A DNA stretch of 64,000 bases from Glaciecola sp. KUL10 (lineage in GTDB: Bacteria > Pseudomonadota > Gammaproteobacteria > Enterobacterales > Alteromonadaceae), in assembly GCF_003203515.1 (NCBI RefSeq), contig NZ_BGNG01000008.1:1-64000 (forward strand). The letters are read 5' to 3'. The translations under genes and the position numbers were made by a program. Position 1 is the first letter of the stretch, and each line of letters begins with the position of its first letter. A model generated the notes under the pieces. That model had not been told where the DNA came from. It did not search any database and saw nothing but the letters and a program-made list of their open reading frames with translations. Positions 9,237-18,423 of the stretch are shown here, piece after piece.

Positions 9237-10274
9237 ATGAAAAACAAAGCGACATCTTTTGATATTGCACACATGGCGGGTGTTTCTCAATCAACTGTTT
9301 CACGCGCATTGAGCGATAGCCCCTTAGTAAACAAAGAAACTCGCGACAAAATTAAGCAAATCGCAAAAGAGCTCAATTACAAAGTAGATAAAAATGCGAG
9401 TAATCTTCGTAAACAACACAGCCAAACCTTGGCGTTGTTGCTTTTTGAAGATCCGACTTCAGATGATTCGTTAATCAACCCTTTTTTCATTTCAATGTTG
9501 GGAAGCATCACAAAAGCGAGTTCTGCGGCAGGTTATGATTTATTGGTTTCATTTCAAAACCTGAATGATGATTGGCACGCCGATTATGAAGATTCAAATA
9601 AAGCAGATGGCATTATCCTATTGGGATACGGTTCTTTTACAGACTATGAACACAAACTATATCAGCTTGAAGAACAAGGAACTCGTTATTTAAGATGGGG
9701 CGCACCTGATCAAAATCATCCTGGCGTGTCTATCGGTTGTGACAATTATCAGGGTGGCATTGAAGTCACCAAGCATCTATTACAAGTCGGTCATCGTAGT
9801 TTTGGTTTTATCGGCGAAGTTGGAGACGCTGCACCCGAATTTAAAGCTCGCTTTGATGGATTTAATAAGGCATTAGATGATGTCGGTATCCGTTTTGACC
9901 ATAACAATCAAAAAGACGCCATTTCGACCGAGCAAGCGGGATTCGAAGCTGCTAAATCACTGCTAGAAAACAACATACCCGATGCATTGGTATGTGCGTC
10001 AGATCTCATTGCACTTGGTGCGATAAGAGCAGTAAGATCGAAAGGTCTAAAAGTACCAAAAGATATCGCTGTGGTTGGCTACGACAACATACAAGTGAGT
10101 GAGTTTGCTGCTACGCCTTTAACGACGGTGTATCAAAATACTCAATTAGCCGGTGAACTGCTGGTTTCCAACCTTCTAAAACTGATCAAACAAGAACCCG
10201 TATCTGATTATTTAATGCCACCAGAACTGATTGTTCGTGAATCTTGTGGTGTTAACCAGCCTGTCGAACGATAA
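9237..10274 (+). CDS. LacI-family regulator, probable MalR-type regulator of the maltodextrin genes
   Basis: 345 residues: an N-terminal LacI helix-turn-helix (SFDIAHMAGVSQSTVSRALSDSPLVNKETRDKI), the hinge (NYKVDKNASNLRKQ), then a periplasmic-binding-protein-like effector domain (DGIILLG, GCDNYQGGIEVTKHLL, GHRSFGFIGEV, ALVCASDLIALGAIRA, VVGYDNIQVSEFA, TTVYQN). It lies beside the MFS transporter, halogenase-like and glycosidase genes. I therefore infer that it binds the 14-bp repeats upstream of the transporter, the amylase and the TonB receptor, and responds to maltose or a derivative. No copy of the repeat was seen before this gene itself, so autoregulation is not evident. LacI assignment is certain; the regulon is inference. 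Confidence 0.9.
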   Translation: MKNKATSFDIAHMAGVSQSTVSRALSDSPLVNKETRDKIKQIAKELNYKVDKNASNLRKQHSQTLALLLFEDPTSDDSLINPFFISMLGSITKASSAAGYDLLVSFQNLNDDWHADYEDSNKADGIILLGYGSFTDYEHKLYQLEEQGTRYLRWGAPDQNHPGVSIGCDNYQGGIEVTKHLLQVGHRSFGFIGEVGDAAPEFKARFDGFNKALDDVGIRFDHNNQKDAISTEQAGFEAAKSLLENNIPDALVCASDLIALGAIRAVRSKGLKVPKDIAVVGYDNIQVSEFAATPLTTVYQNTQLAGELLVSNLLKLIKQEPVSDYLMPPELIVRESCGVNQPVER

Positions 10275-10276
10275 CA

Positions 10277-10305
10277 AAAAAGGTTAGCCAATTAGCTAAC
10301 CTTTT
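10277..10305. terminator. bidirectional terminator between LacI gene and MFS gene
   Basis: AAAAGGTTAGC and GCTAACCTTTT form an 11-bp perfect stem around a CAATTA loop, directly after the LacI stop and 39 nt from the end of the convergent transporter gene. Confidence 0.9.
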
Positions 10306-10343
10306 GTAATTATTAAGTAATTATTTATTGCAAACAAATCAAG

Positions 10344-11804
10344 CTAGGCTTGTTGCACTTCCTTCTCTTTAACTAAGAAGACCGACAGACCGCCTAAAAT
10401 CATGGCAACACCTGCAACGACTATAATGTTAATTGCAACGTCATCAAAGATACTGCTGACGATCCAACCCGCTGTTAATGCACAAATAATCTGTGGCATT
10501 GCAATAGTGAAGTTGAATATTCCCATATAAACGCCGGTTTTATTTGCAGGTAAAGACCCTGCCAAAATGGCGTATGGCATTGCTAAGATAGCCGCCCACG
10601 CGATACCGATACCGATCATTGGAATCATAAGATTGACTGCGCCAGCAGGCACTGTGACTTCGGTTATCAGCAAGTTAACATTGGTTGGCGTGAAGTCTTG
10701 GAAAAATAGAAAACTAATATAGCTAACACCACCCAGTATTAATGACGCACTGTAAACCAATCTACGACCTACTTTATCAGCCAGCTTTGCCAAGAAAATT
10801 GAAAATATTGCAGCAAACAATGAGTAGCCTGCGAACAATATTCCAACCCAATCACCTGCCGCACCTTTTGCAGCGGTAACCGAAGCTGGCTGCGCGACTG
10901 ACGCTAGGTACTCAGGATCAAACCACTTAACTTCGACACCCCAAATATGTTGGGTAATAGCGGGCGTGGTGTACACCCACATAATGAACAAAGCAAACCA
11001 TGAGAAAAATTGAACCACCGCTAATTGCTTCATGGTAGAAGGCATCGTTTTGATAAGTCCAATAAATGCGCTTAGTTTTTCAAACATGCTTGTTTTAACA
11101 GCTTGTTCAGCCGCCACTTTGCTAGCATCCATGCCCTTATAAGCATAATAGTCTTCGGGCTTGTATTCTTTGGTTCTGATGACTGTCCAAAGGACTGAAC
11201 CTAAAAGGACCGTAGCACCGATGTAAAACGCCCATACAACCGAAGGCGCAACCTCGCCTGCTTTTGCAGTGTTTTCTAAGCCAATCACATTGGTTAGTAA
11301 AAACGGTAAGATTGAACCAACAACCGCGCCGACATTAATCAATAAAGACTGAACCGAATAACCTACGTTGCGCTGCTCTGCGGGCACCATATCTGATACC
11401 AAAGCACGAAACGGTTGGAAACATACATTAAATGATGCATCCATTAGTGCCAACATAAACACGCCAAAAATCATAGGTGCAATAAATGCAACAAATAACG
11501 GTGCATTTGGCATGAGGTACATCCCAAGCGCTGCTGCTAGAGCGCCAGCTAAAATATAAGGTTTTCTGCGTCCGATGCCATTCCATGTTCTATCTGATGC
11601 TGCACCAACGATAGGTTGAACTATTAAGCCCATCAAAGGCGCCACAATCCACATGAGTGACAAAGAATGTAAATCAGCACCGAGGTCGGTCATGATTCGA
11701 CTCACGTTTGCATTTTGTAACGCGAAACCAAACTGAACACCTAAAAAGCCAAAACTAACTGTCCATATTTGCCAAAAACTCAATTTGGGCTGAGGCTTTT
11801 GCAT
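10344..11804 (-). CDS. MFS sugar transporter (SLC45/maltose type)
   Basis: 486-residue inner-membrane carrier with about twelve hydrophobic segments. Seen: GFALQNANVSRIMTDLG in helix 1, then IVQPIVGAASDRTWNGIGRRKPYI, the conserved D-R-T-x-N-G-x-G-R-R-x-P loop of the sucrose/maltose-type (SLC45-like) branch, and the second-half counterpart LADKVGRRLVY. Such carriers recur in maltodextrin loci of Alteromonadales, where they are thought to import maltose or short maltodextrins with protons. It has its own promoter region with a copy of the shared operator 77 nt upstream of the ATG, and is divergent from the halogenase-like gene. The exact substrate cannot be read from the sequence. Confidence 0.9.
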   Translation of the reverse strand: MQKPQPKLSFWQIWTVSFGFLGVQFGFALQNANVSRIMTDLGADLHSLSLMWIVAPLMGLIVQPIVGAASDRTWNGIGRRKPYILAGALAAALGMYLMPNAPLFVAFIAPMIFGVFMLALMDASFNVCFQPFRALVSDMVPAEQRNVGYSVQSLLINVGAVVGSILPFLLTNVIGLENTAKAGEVAPSVVWAFYIGATVLLGSVLWTVIRTKEYKPEDYYAYKGMDASKVAAEQAVKTSMFEKLSAFIGLIKTMPSTMKQLAVVQFFSWFALFIMWVYTTPAITQHIWGVEVKWFDPEYLASVAQPASVTAAKGAAGDWVGILFAGYSLFAAIFSIFLAKLADKVGRRLVYSASLILGGVSYISFLFFQDFTPTNVNLLITEVTVPAGAVNLMIPMIGIGIAWAAILAMPYAILAGSLPANKTGVYMGIFNFTIAMPQIICALTAGWIVSSIFDDVAINIIVVAGVAMILGGLSVFLVKEKEVQQA

Positions 11805-11880
11805 AAAAATATCCCATTGTTAAACACTTGTTAATAATGCCTGAAATTCTACTCTGAGTCGGCCTAAATGACTATCAATC

Positions 11881-11894
11881 TGCATACGTATTCA
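11881..11894. promoter_or_regulatory. LacI/MalR-type operator copy 1 (MFS / halogenase intergenic)
   Basis: TGCATACGTATTCA, a near-palindrome around a central CG, identical to copies at 18253 and 34123. It lies 77 nt before the transporter start and 153 nt before the divergent halogenase-like gene, so it could control both. On the transporter strand a TTGCGT hexamer abuts the site, hinting that it occupies the promoter spacer. Confidence 0.75.
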
Positions 11895-12046
11895 ACGCAA
11901 AAGCCCTATTTAATAGTTTATTTACGGCATAATTTGAACTTGGAATGTATGTTAGGCTAAATACTAAGGCTTTTTAAAAGCGAAATTACTATTGCTACAC
12001 CAAGTAACAAGCCAATTAATATAGATTTTGAATTTATCGAGAAAGC

Positions 12047-13510
12047 ATGAAAAAAATAGTCATTTTAGGCGGCGGCACCGCAGGCTGGATGGCCGCTAAT
12101 ATACTGAACAAAGCCTTGGCTGCCGAGGGCTTTGAAATTCATTTAATTGAATCTGAACAAATCGGCATCATCGGTGTTGGTGAAGGTTCAACGCCTCAAT
12201 TAAAACAATTTTTTGCTTACTTAGATATCGATGAATCCCAATGGATGCCTGCCTGTAATGCAACTTACAAAAATGGTATCAGTTTTAATGATTGGACTAA
12301 CAGCGAGGGGCATAATCATTACTTTCACCCATTCCCCTCGCCTTTTGATCAGCAAACGCTGGGCGCGTTTTTATACTATTGCAAACTTAGGCATCAAGGA
12401 ATGGATATTGATTGCTTACCCAATCAATTCTTTTTAACCGCAAAACTGGCCGAATATGCCTACACACCCATTACCAAAGAGGGTATAGCGCCGATCAAAC
12501 TCAACTATGCCTATCATTTTGACTCGGTTTTATTGGGTCAATTTCTTGCCAAAATTGCAAAAGAGAAAGGCGTAAAACATACCATCGCAACGCTTAAGTC
12601 CTCTGAACTTGACGAACCAATTGGCATCAAATCAATATCTTTAGATAACGGTGACATTGTTGAGGCCGATTTATTTGTCGATGCCAGCGGTTTTAATAGT
12701 GAATTATTGCAAAAAGCGTTGGGCGTTAAATTCCACTCTTATTCAGACAACTTGTTTAACGATTCTGCAATTGCATTTCCAAGTGAAATAACCGAAAAGT
12801 ACAACACACAAACTGAAGCAAGTGCCCTAAGCGCGGGATGGGCTTGGAAAATCCCGCTCACTAATCGATATGGAAACGGCTACGTCTTTAGCAGTCGATA
12901 CACAGACTTTGAGCAAGCCGAAAGTGAATTAAAAGCCCATTTAGGCATTGCAAGTGAGCTTGAGGTTAATGCTAGACGCTTAAAAATGAAAGTAGGCCAA
13001 GTAGAAAAGCACTGGCATAAAAACGTACTCGCCATTGGTCTGTCACAAGGCTTTATCGAACCACTAGAAGCTACGGCTTTACATCTTGTTCAAGAAAGCT
13101 TGATGCAGTTTATTAAACACTTTAATAAGGGCAAATTCATCGATGAAAACAAAACTGCATTTAACCAAACTATTAATGAGCGTTTTGAAGGTATAAGAGA
13201 CTACATCGTTTGCCATTATAAGGTTAATACCCGAACGGACAGTCAATACTGGCAAGACAACCGAGATAACCCGTGTATCTCTGAGAACTTACAAGCAGTA
13301 CTCGAAGCTTGGGATAATTCAGAAGATATTGCATCGGTTTTACAATCACGAAATATGACACAATATTACCCTGTGGTTTCTTGGTATTGCTTGTTAGCCG
13401 GTTATCAGCGATTTCCTGAAGCTACGGCGCCTAATAAAATGCCTGCTTCACAAATTGAGGGGCTTCGGAAAATGTTGGCTGCGCGAACTGAATTGTTTAT
13501 TCCAGTTTAG
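12047..13510 (+). CDS. tryptophan-halogenase-family flavoprotein
   Basis: 487 residues, PF04820-type flavin-dependent halogenase fold. Seen: the FAD-binding GGGTAGWMAAN near the N-terminus, GVGEGSTPQLKQFF (about 43-56), the lysine of the ATYKNGISFNDW block (K75, the position of the halogenase catalytic lysine), the W-x-W-x-I-P motif as WAWKIP (265-270) and GFIEPLEATALHL (336-348), which holds the conserved glutamate region. All diagnostic motifs are kept, so it may be active. Genes of this family recur beside TonB receptors and glycosidases in marine gammaproteobacteria and caulobacters, where no natural substrate has been assigned to my knowledge. It is divergent from the MFS gene and shares the operator region. 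No separate flavin reductase gene is nearby. Confidence 0.88.
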   Translation: MKKIVILGGGTAGWMAANILNKALAAEGFEIHLIESEQIGIIGVGEGSTPQLKQFFAYLDIDESQWMPACNATYKNGISFNDWTNSEGHNHYFHPFPSPFDQQTLGAFLYYCKLRHQGMDIDCLPNQFFLTAKLAEYAYTPITKEGIAPIKLNYAYHFDSVLLGQFLAKIAKEKGVKHTIATLKSSELDEPIGIKSISLDNGDIVEADLFVDASGFNSELLQKALGVKFHSYSDNLFNDSAIAFPSEITEKYNTQTEASALSAGWAWKIPLTNRYGNGYVFSSRYTDFEQAESELKAHLGIASELEVNARRLKMKVGQVEKHWHKNVLAIGLSQGFIEPLEATALHLVQESLMQFIKHFNKGKFIDENKTAFNQTINERFEGIRDYIVCHYKVNTRTDSQYWQDNRDNPCISENLQAVLEAWDNSEDIASVLQSRNMTQYYPVVSWYCLLAGYQRFPEATAPNKMPASQIEGLRKMLAARTELFIPV

Positions 13511-13620
13511 TTGGGTTTATTTGGTGTTTTTCCTTTTTGTCATCTTCGCATGAGCGGAGAACTTGAGAGTCAGGCATTGAAGTCTTTTAGGTTGTTTACA
13601 TATTGTAGGCTTTTTGGGAG

Positions 13621-13687
13621 ATCTCCTTATACAAGGAGATGACGAGGACGTGGTGATAGCGAGGTCTTCGTGGGCACGAAAACCTCG
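13621..13687. repeat. paired intergenic palindromes (possible dispersed repeat)
   Basis: The gap between convergent genes carries two dyads. ATCTCCTT-ATAC-AAGGAGAT (13621-13640) is a perfect 8-bp stem. CGAGGT...ACCTCG (about 13660-13687) encloses an inner TTCGTG/CACGAA pairing. Neither is followed by a clear T-run, so they are not simple terminators. Two linked palindromes in a non-coding gap look like a dispersed intergenic repeat unit, but no second full copy lies in this window. A 12-nt piece, ACTTATCGACAA, recurs near 20951. Confidence 0.45.
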
Positions 13688-13702
13688 ACTTATCGACAAA
13701 GT

Positions 13703-16207
13703 CTACAGCACATCAACCGTCAATTTGCTTCCCAACACGCCTTTAACGACGAGTTGCTTTGCTTCACTGTTATACCAAGCTGCATACACCTCTGGTTTTT
13801 TAGGTTTATTGCTGACTTCAACGACTTTGCCATCTAATTTCACTTCAGACGGGAATGATGTTTGACCGTGAATAATAAATTCGACCTCGCGGTTGTTTGG
13901 CGCGCTGTCGAACCACCCTTCTAGGCTCAAACTAATATTTAATTGCGCTTGATGTTGTGCCTCAAACACTAGTTTTTGATATTGGCCTGATTCTATGGTG
14001 TTTGGGTCTACTCCATCGTCGTCGAACATCACATAGCGAGAGGAAGCTACTGATTTATCTGCGAAATAATGGACTTCCAATTCACGCGTATTGTAAGTAT
14101 CGGTGTGTGGAATATCATTTTGTAGCATGGGGATAAAACTACCTGCTTTTGTTAGTACAGGCATTGTTTCTAATGGCGTATCAACCGAAATTGTTTCGCC
14201 ACCTTGATATTTTTGGCTCGTCCAAAAATCAAACCACACCCCAGCGGGTAAGTCGATTTGTTGTGTTGTTTGACCTTGCTCAACTACAGGCGTTACCAAA
14301 AATGCATCACCCCACATGTAACTCAATGAGCCATCGATGTCAGCTTTGTCGGTATGCATAAAAGTGGGACGCATCATTGATAAGCCCGTTAAGCTATTTT
14401 CATAGGCCAAAGAGTAATTATAAGGCAATAAACGATAACGAAGTTTTACGTATTCACGCACGATATCTTGTGTCGCTTTATCATGAAAAACAGGCTCTGG
14501 CGCAATATTGTCTTGTGCATGAGGACGATATACCGGCTGAAAAACGCCGTATTGCATCCATCTAGTGTAAAGTTCAGCGTCGAAGGTTTCACCGCCTGCA
14601 AAACCGCCAAGGTCAGAATGGGTGTAGGCAAGGCCGAATAGACTCATTTGCAAGGCAAGCTCAACTTGTGGCTTTAAACCACCCCATGAGCGGCTTACAT
14701 CACCTGTCCATGGAATCATTCCGTAACGTTGTGATCCCAAAAAGCCTGCACGCATCATGACAAATGGACGTTCATCAGGTCTGGAAAGCTTTTGCTTTTT
14801 ATAAACCATTTCAGCCCATTTGTGCCCATACGCATTATGCACTTCATCTGCTGTCGCCCAACCACTTTCTAAGCGGTGAATACTGTCGCTAGGATGAACT
14901 TCAGGCTCACCTAAATCGCCCCACCAACCACTGACACCTTGCTGATTTAAACGCTCGTAAAACTGCCAAAACCAATCTTGTGCAACGGGATCAAATACAT
15001 CCACTAAACCAGTATTACCAAAGTAAAAATCAAAGGTGCGAGGTTGCCCTTGAAGATTCTTAGCAAGGACGGCGTTTGAATTTGCAGAATCCCATTGTTT
15101 AGACGTTGTTAAAATAAATGGCTCGGTGATCATGATGGTTTTCACACCTTGATCTTTTAATTCTTTGATCATTTTTTCTGGTTCAGGCCAGTTTTCTAAA
15201 TCCCACTCTAAATTGCCCATATGCCCTTTTATGTCAGGACCAAACCAGTACAAATCTAATACAATGGCATCGAGCGGAAAGTCTTGCTGTTTAAATAGCT
15301 CAACGGTATCCAAGACCTGTTGCTGTGTTTTGTAGCCAAAACGAGATGCGTAATTACCCAATGCCCAGCGCGGAGGAAGTGGCTGTTTTCCAGTGACTTC
15401 AACAAAGTTTTTGGTCAAATCGGCGTAGGTATCACCCGTCGAGATAATATAAGACGTGCGCCCAGCAACAGCTTCAAATTGTAAAACATCTTTTTGCGTG
15501 TGGCCGATATCCAAATAGCCTGATGCTGAGTTGTCAAAGCCAATAACGTACATTTTGTTCGACATAACCGCAGGCAAACTGTAGTACATTTGGCTTGATT
15601 CAGTTTCGTAGCCATAATGAGCTTTGTTATACAAAGGTAAGCGGTGCCCTCGCCTATCCATGCCTAACACACGCTGTCCTGCTCCCATGATTTTTTCATC
15701 ATCTTGCAAGGTAAAATTTACTCCGCGCATGGTTTCATAGGCAAATGCGCCCGTATTTTCTGCAACTAAAAATTCACTGTCTTTGTAGTAAGCAATACTA
15801 AAAGGCACTTTTGTGATCACGGCTGATAACTTACCCGCATCAAGTGTTAATTGGTCTGCTTGCTCACTCACCTTAATATTGGTTTTATCAGCAGCCAAAA
15901 TCTCTTCAGCTATCGCAAATGAAGGAAGTTGTTTTACGCCATCAGGCTGAAAAAACACTTCCATTGTTGATTGATTTAAGGCAGTAAAGCGAATACTTGC
16001 CCCGTTCAATCTTATATTGACCGCATTTTGAGTTTGCTCAATGCCTTCATACAAGTGCACATTAACTGGTGCTACTCGAGCGTCAACTTGTGCGCTTGCA
16101 ACTGCCGAAAACAGCGCAAAAAATAATGAAAAAACAAACATCAACGCAATCGAAGTACTTCGACGACTTTGTTCTCTACTGCCACGTTTACCAAAAACAA
16201 AACCCAT
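13703..16207 (-). CDS. GH31 alpha-glucosidase or 4-alpha-glucosyltransferase, exported
   Basis: 834 residues with a basic N-terminus and a signal peptide ending near ASAQVDA (about residue 40), so it is probably periplasmic. Seen: N-terminal beta domain, (beta/alpha)8 barrel with DLYWFGPDIKGHMG, the nucleophile in GWWGDLGEPE (D431), the acid/base in TGDVSRSW (D503) and HSDLGGF. The WGDLGEPE nucleophile context resembles the Cellvibrio japonicus Agd31B-type transglucosylase as I remember it, so hydrolysis and alpha-1,4-glucosyl transfer are both possible. It acts on maltodextrin ends by family. It starts 2 nt after the amylase stop, so the two are co-transcribed from the operator-bearing promoter at about 18.25 kb. 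Confidence 0.9.
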   Translation of the reverse strand: MGFVFGKRGSREQSRRSTSIALMFVFSLFFALFSAVASAQVDARVAPVNVHLYEGIEQTQNAVNIRLNGASIRFTALNQSTMEVFFQPDGVKQLPSFAIAEEILAADKTNIKVSEQADQLTLDAGKLSAVITKVPFSIAYYKDSEFLVAENTGAFAYETMRGVNFTLQDDEKIMGAGQRVLGMDRRGHRLPLYNKAHYGYETESSQMYYSLPAVMSNKMYVIGFDNSASGYLDIGHTQKDVLQFEAVAGRTSYIISTGDTYADLTKNFVEVTGKQPLPPRWALGNYASRFGYKTQQQVLDTVELFKQQDFPLDAIVLDLYWFGPDIKGHMGNLEWDLENWPEPEKMIKELKDQGVKTIMITEPFILTTSKQWDSANSNAVLAKNLQGQPRTFDFYFGNTGLVDVFDPVAQDWFWQFYERLNQQGVSGWWGDLGEPEVHPSDSIHRLESGWATADEVHNAYGHKWAEMVYKKQKLSRPDERPFVMMRAGFLGSQRYGMIPWTGDVSRSWGGLKPQVELALQMSLFGLAYTHSDLGGFAGGETFDAELYTRWMQYGVFQPVYRPHAQDNIAPEPVFHDKATQDIVREYVKLRYRLLPYNYSLAYENSLTGLSMMRPTFMHTDKADIDGSLSYMWGDAFLVTPVVEQGQTTQQIDLPAGVWFDFWTSQKYQGGETISVDTPLETMPVLTKAGSFIPMLQNDIPHTDTYNTRELEVHYFADKSVASSRYVMFDDDGVDPNTIESGQYQKLVFEAQHQAQLNISLSLEGWFDSAPNNREVEFIIHGQTSFPSEVKLDGKVVEVSNKPKKPEVYAAWYNSEAKQLVVKGVLGSKLTVDVL

Positions 16208-16209
16208 TT

Positions 16210-18174
16210 TTAGTTTGCTCCTTTAGCAGCGCTGATATCCAATTCGAGCACGACAGACTCCAATGGGCGTAGCATCAAATCAAGATTAGCAGACGAGCGT
16301 TTTTTACCAATATTAAGTGGATAGACAATACCGTTTAATAGGTCGGTTGTTTGATAACTTCCTTGGTTTAATGCCCATTTGCTAATCAAATCAATCGGCA
16401 GATTTAAACTAAAAGTCGCTTGCTGTTCAGAAAAATTGCTGACCACAATTAAGGCTTTATCGTTAGTATATCGAACAAAAGAATACTGAGACTCTGAATA
16501 CGCACTTTCTTGTTGAGTATTAAAGCTATGGATACTTTGATACTCACCAAGCATCGTTGGGTGGGTAGCAGAAATAGTCATTAAGTTTTCATAAAAAGCA
16601 CGCAATGCTTTCTCTTTTGCCGTGGATTGACCACCATCAAAGGCTCCACCGTTCATAAATCGTTGATGAGCCGGCACACCCGCGTAATCGAAAATAGTGG
16701 TGCGTGTTGGGTCACCAAAACCAGTTTCTTCTGAACCGTCTTCACCCACATCTTGTGCAAAATAAAGCATCGTCGGCGAGCGACTGATTAGGCTCGATAC
16801 CACCATCGCAGGTTTGCCTTTATCAGCATCTCCTGCAAAGTCTAGACTTGCGATACGCTGTTCATCGTGGTTTTCTAGAAAATGTAACATGTGCAATTCA
16901 ATATCTTTCATGCTCGCTTGAATATCCTCTAGTGCTTGAGCAGGTCCCGTGCCTTGCATTAGCAATTTAAGCGAATCATAAAACTCTACTTTGTCGTACA
17001 AGTAATCCATTTTGCCCAATTGCAAATAATCACGGTATAAATCTGGGTTGTAAACTTCTGCAAGTAAGAACGCATCAGGATTTTTTTGCTTAATTGAAGA
17101 ATTCAAGTAAGACCAAAACTCAACTGGCACCATTTCGGCCATGTCATAACGAAATCCATCGACGCCTTTATCCAACCAGTAATGAACGATTTGTTCAAAC
17201 TTAATCCATGAATCAGGCACATCTTTGCCTTTCCAAAACTCAGCATGTGCTTGTAAATCTTGATTACGATATGCCTCAGGTAGTTTTTCAAAGTCGTAGC
17301 TACCGTCTGGTCTGACGCCGTAGTTAACTTTTACAGTCTCGTACCAGTCATTAGCATCTGGCTGCGGCGCGCGCGAACCGTTGCCTGTCCATTTGGCAGG
17401 TATTTCTTCAAACTGACCGTCAGCTAGGGGGTGTGCTTCGCCCCCAAGCGGCAAATAACCGTTGACTGAAGCAGGCACTTCAAAAGACTCGCCAACTACA
17501 TAATAAAAGTTGTTATCGCGCGCATATTCAACTGACGTATCATCATTTGCACCAAAATCACTGACGCCTTCTGGCGCACTTAGCGACTCATAAGCGCGAG
17601 CAACGTGGTTAGGGACAATATCGATGATGACCTTTAAATCTTGCGCATGCGTTCGTTTTACCAATGCTTCAAACTCTTGAAGTCTGTTAGCGGGATCATC
17701 TGCAAGGTCTGGGTTGACGTTATAATAGTCTTTAACAGCGTAAGGAGAACCCGCTCGGCCTTTTACAACATCAGGGTCATCATCGGAAATTCCAAAGGCC
17801 TTGTAATCTGTAATCACTGCATGATGGGGAATACCGGTGTACCAGACATATGATGCGCCTAACGCTTTGATGCTCTTTAATGCAGTTTCGTCAAAATCGC
17901 TGAACTTGCCGACGCCGTTTTCTTCAAGCGTTCCCCAAGGTTTGTTTGTGGTATTTTCATTGCCAAACAAACGCGTAAAGACTTGATAAACAACGGGCTT
18001 ACCTTGGCCCTGCGCGTGATGAGGATGAACTTCCAAAGCAGTGGCAGTAGACATAGATTCAGCACTCTTTTTGGTATGACTATCAGAGCAAGCACTTAAG
18101 GAAAACAAGCTTGCGAGAGAAAGCATGGCAACAGTTGGCAACACAAACGATTTAGCCGAACGAGGCAGACGCAT
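16210..18174 (-). CDS. GH13 alpha-amylase lipoprotein
   Basis: 654 residues. Seen: signal peptide with lipobox LSAC (Cys29, +2 Ser), GH13 barrel with IIDIVPNH, nucleophile D344 in DGFRYDMAE, general acid E373 in LLAEVYNP, transition-state stabiliser D437 in LENHDEQR, and a C-terminal beta domain. It hydrolyses alpha-1,4 bonds of starch or maltodextrins by family; the lipid anchor suggests a periplasmic or surface position on the outer membrane. GAAT/AAGGAACT-type ribosome site (AAGGA) lies about 9 nt before the ATG. It is the first gene of an operon with the GH31 gene. The 14-bp operator lies 79 nt upstream, inside a possible promoter (TTAACA, 16 nt, TATGTT). Confidence 0.92.
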   Translation of the reverse strand: MRLPRSAKSFVLPTVAMLSLASLFSLSACSDSHTKKSAESMSTATALEVHPHHAQGQGKPVVYQVFTRLFGNENTTNKPWGTLEENGVGKFSDFDETALKSIKALGASYVWYTGIPHHAVITDYKAFGISDDDPDVVKGRAGSPYAVKDYYNVNPDLADDPANRLQEFEALVKRTHAQDLKVIIDIVPNHVARAYESLSAPEGVSDFGANDDTSVEYARDNNFYYVVGESFEVPASVNGYLPLGGEAHPLADGQFEEIPAKWTGNGSRAPQPDANDWYETVKVNYGVRPDGSYDFEKLPEAYRNQDLQAHAEFWKGKDVPDSWIKFEQIVHYWLDKGVDGFRYDMAEMVPVEFWSYLNSSIKQKNPDAFLLAEVYNPDLYRDYLQLGKMDYLYDKVEFYDSLKLLMQGTGPAQALEDIQASMKDIELHMLHFLENHDEQRIASLDFAGDADKGKPAMVVSSLISRSPTMLYFAQDVGEDGSEETGFGDPTRTTIFDYAGVPAHQRFMNGGAFDGGQSTAKEKALRAFYENLMTISATHPTMLGEYQSIHSFNTQQESAYSESQYSFVRYTNDKALIVVSNFSEQQATFSLNLPIDLISKWALNQGSYQTTDLLNGIVYPLNIGKKRSSANLDLMLRPLESVVLELDISAAKGAN

Positions 18175-18252
18175 AATTAGTTCCTTTGATTAAAATACTA
18201 TTTATTTCGATGCTAAGTCGTATGTTAACCGTTAATACATTGTTAAAACATA

Positions 18253-18266
18253 TGCATACGTATTCA
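18253..18266. promoter_or_regulatory. LacI/MalR-type operator copy 2 (amylase promoter)
   Basis: TGCATACGTATTCA, identical to copies 1 and 3. On the amylase strand it falls between TTAACA and TATGTT (16-nt spacing), so bound repressor would block RNA polymerase. It begins only 5 nt past the end of the upstream DUF5989 gene, leaving no room for a separate terminator. Confidence 0.75.
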
Positions 18267-18270
18267 GATG

Positions 18271-18423
18271 TTAAAACAATGTATAAATAAACGTGGCTAG
18301 CGAACTTTGCTGAGTGGCCACAACGATTGCACCCAACATTGCCATGATTAGAATAATAGGAAACAACCATATTTTCTTTCGGACTTTCAGAAATGCCCAC
18401 AAGTCTTGCAAAAACTCCCCCAT
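18271..18423 (-). CDS. 50-residue DUF5989/SxtK-like membrane protein
   Basis: A small gene found by reading the strand directly: 50 codons from the ATG at 18423 to TAA at 18271. It begins MGEFLQDLWAFLKVRKKIWL, continues with one strongly hydrophobic segment (about 19-37) and ends ATFIYTLF. This matches the tiny DUF5989 proteins (SxtK-like) that accompany SxtJ and O-carbamoyltransferases: an amphipathic W/F/K-rich N-terminus, one membrane helix and an aromatic C-terminus. Its ATG overlaps the SxtJ stop (TAATG), and GGAG sits just upstream, so it is translationally coupled. Function unknown; presumably an inner-membrane partner of the SxtJ protein. Confidence 0.85.
   Translation of the reverse strand: MGEFLQDLWAFLKVRKKIWLFPIILIMAMLGAIVVATQQSSLATFIYTLF

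Noticed and set aside
18152-18400. 82-codon leftward frame across the amylase promoter
   Set aside because: It is out of frame with the 50-residue DUF5989 gene, which has a coupled start and a family match.
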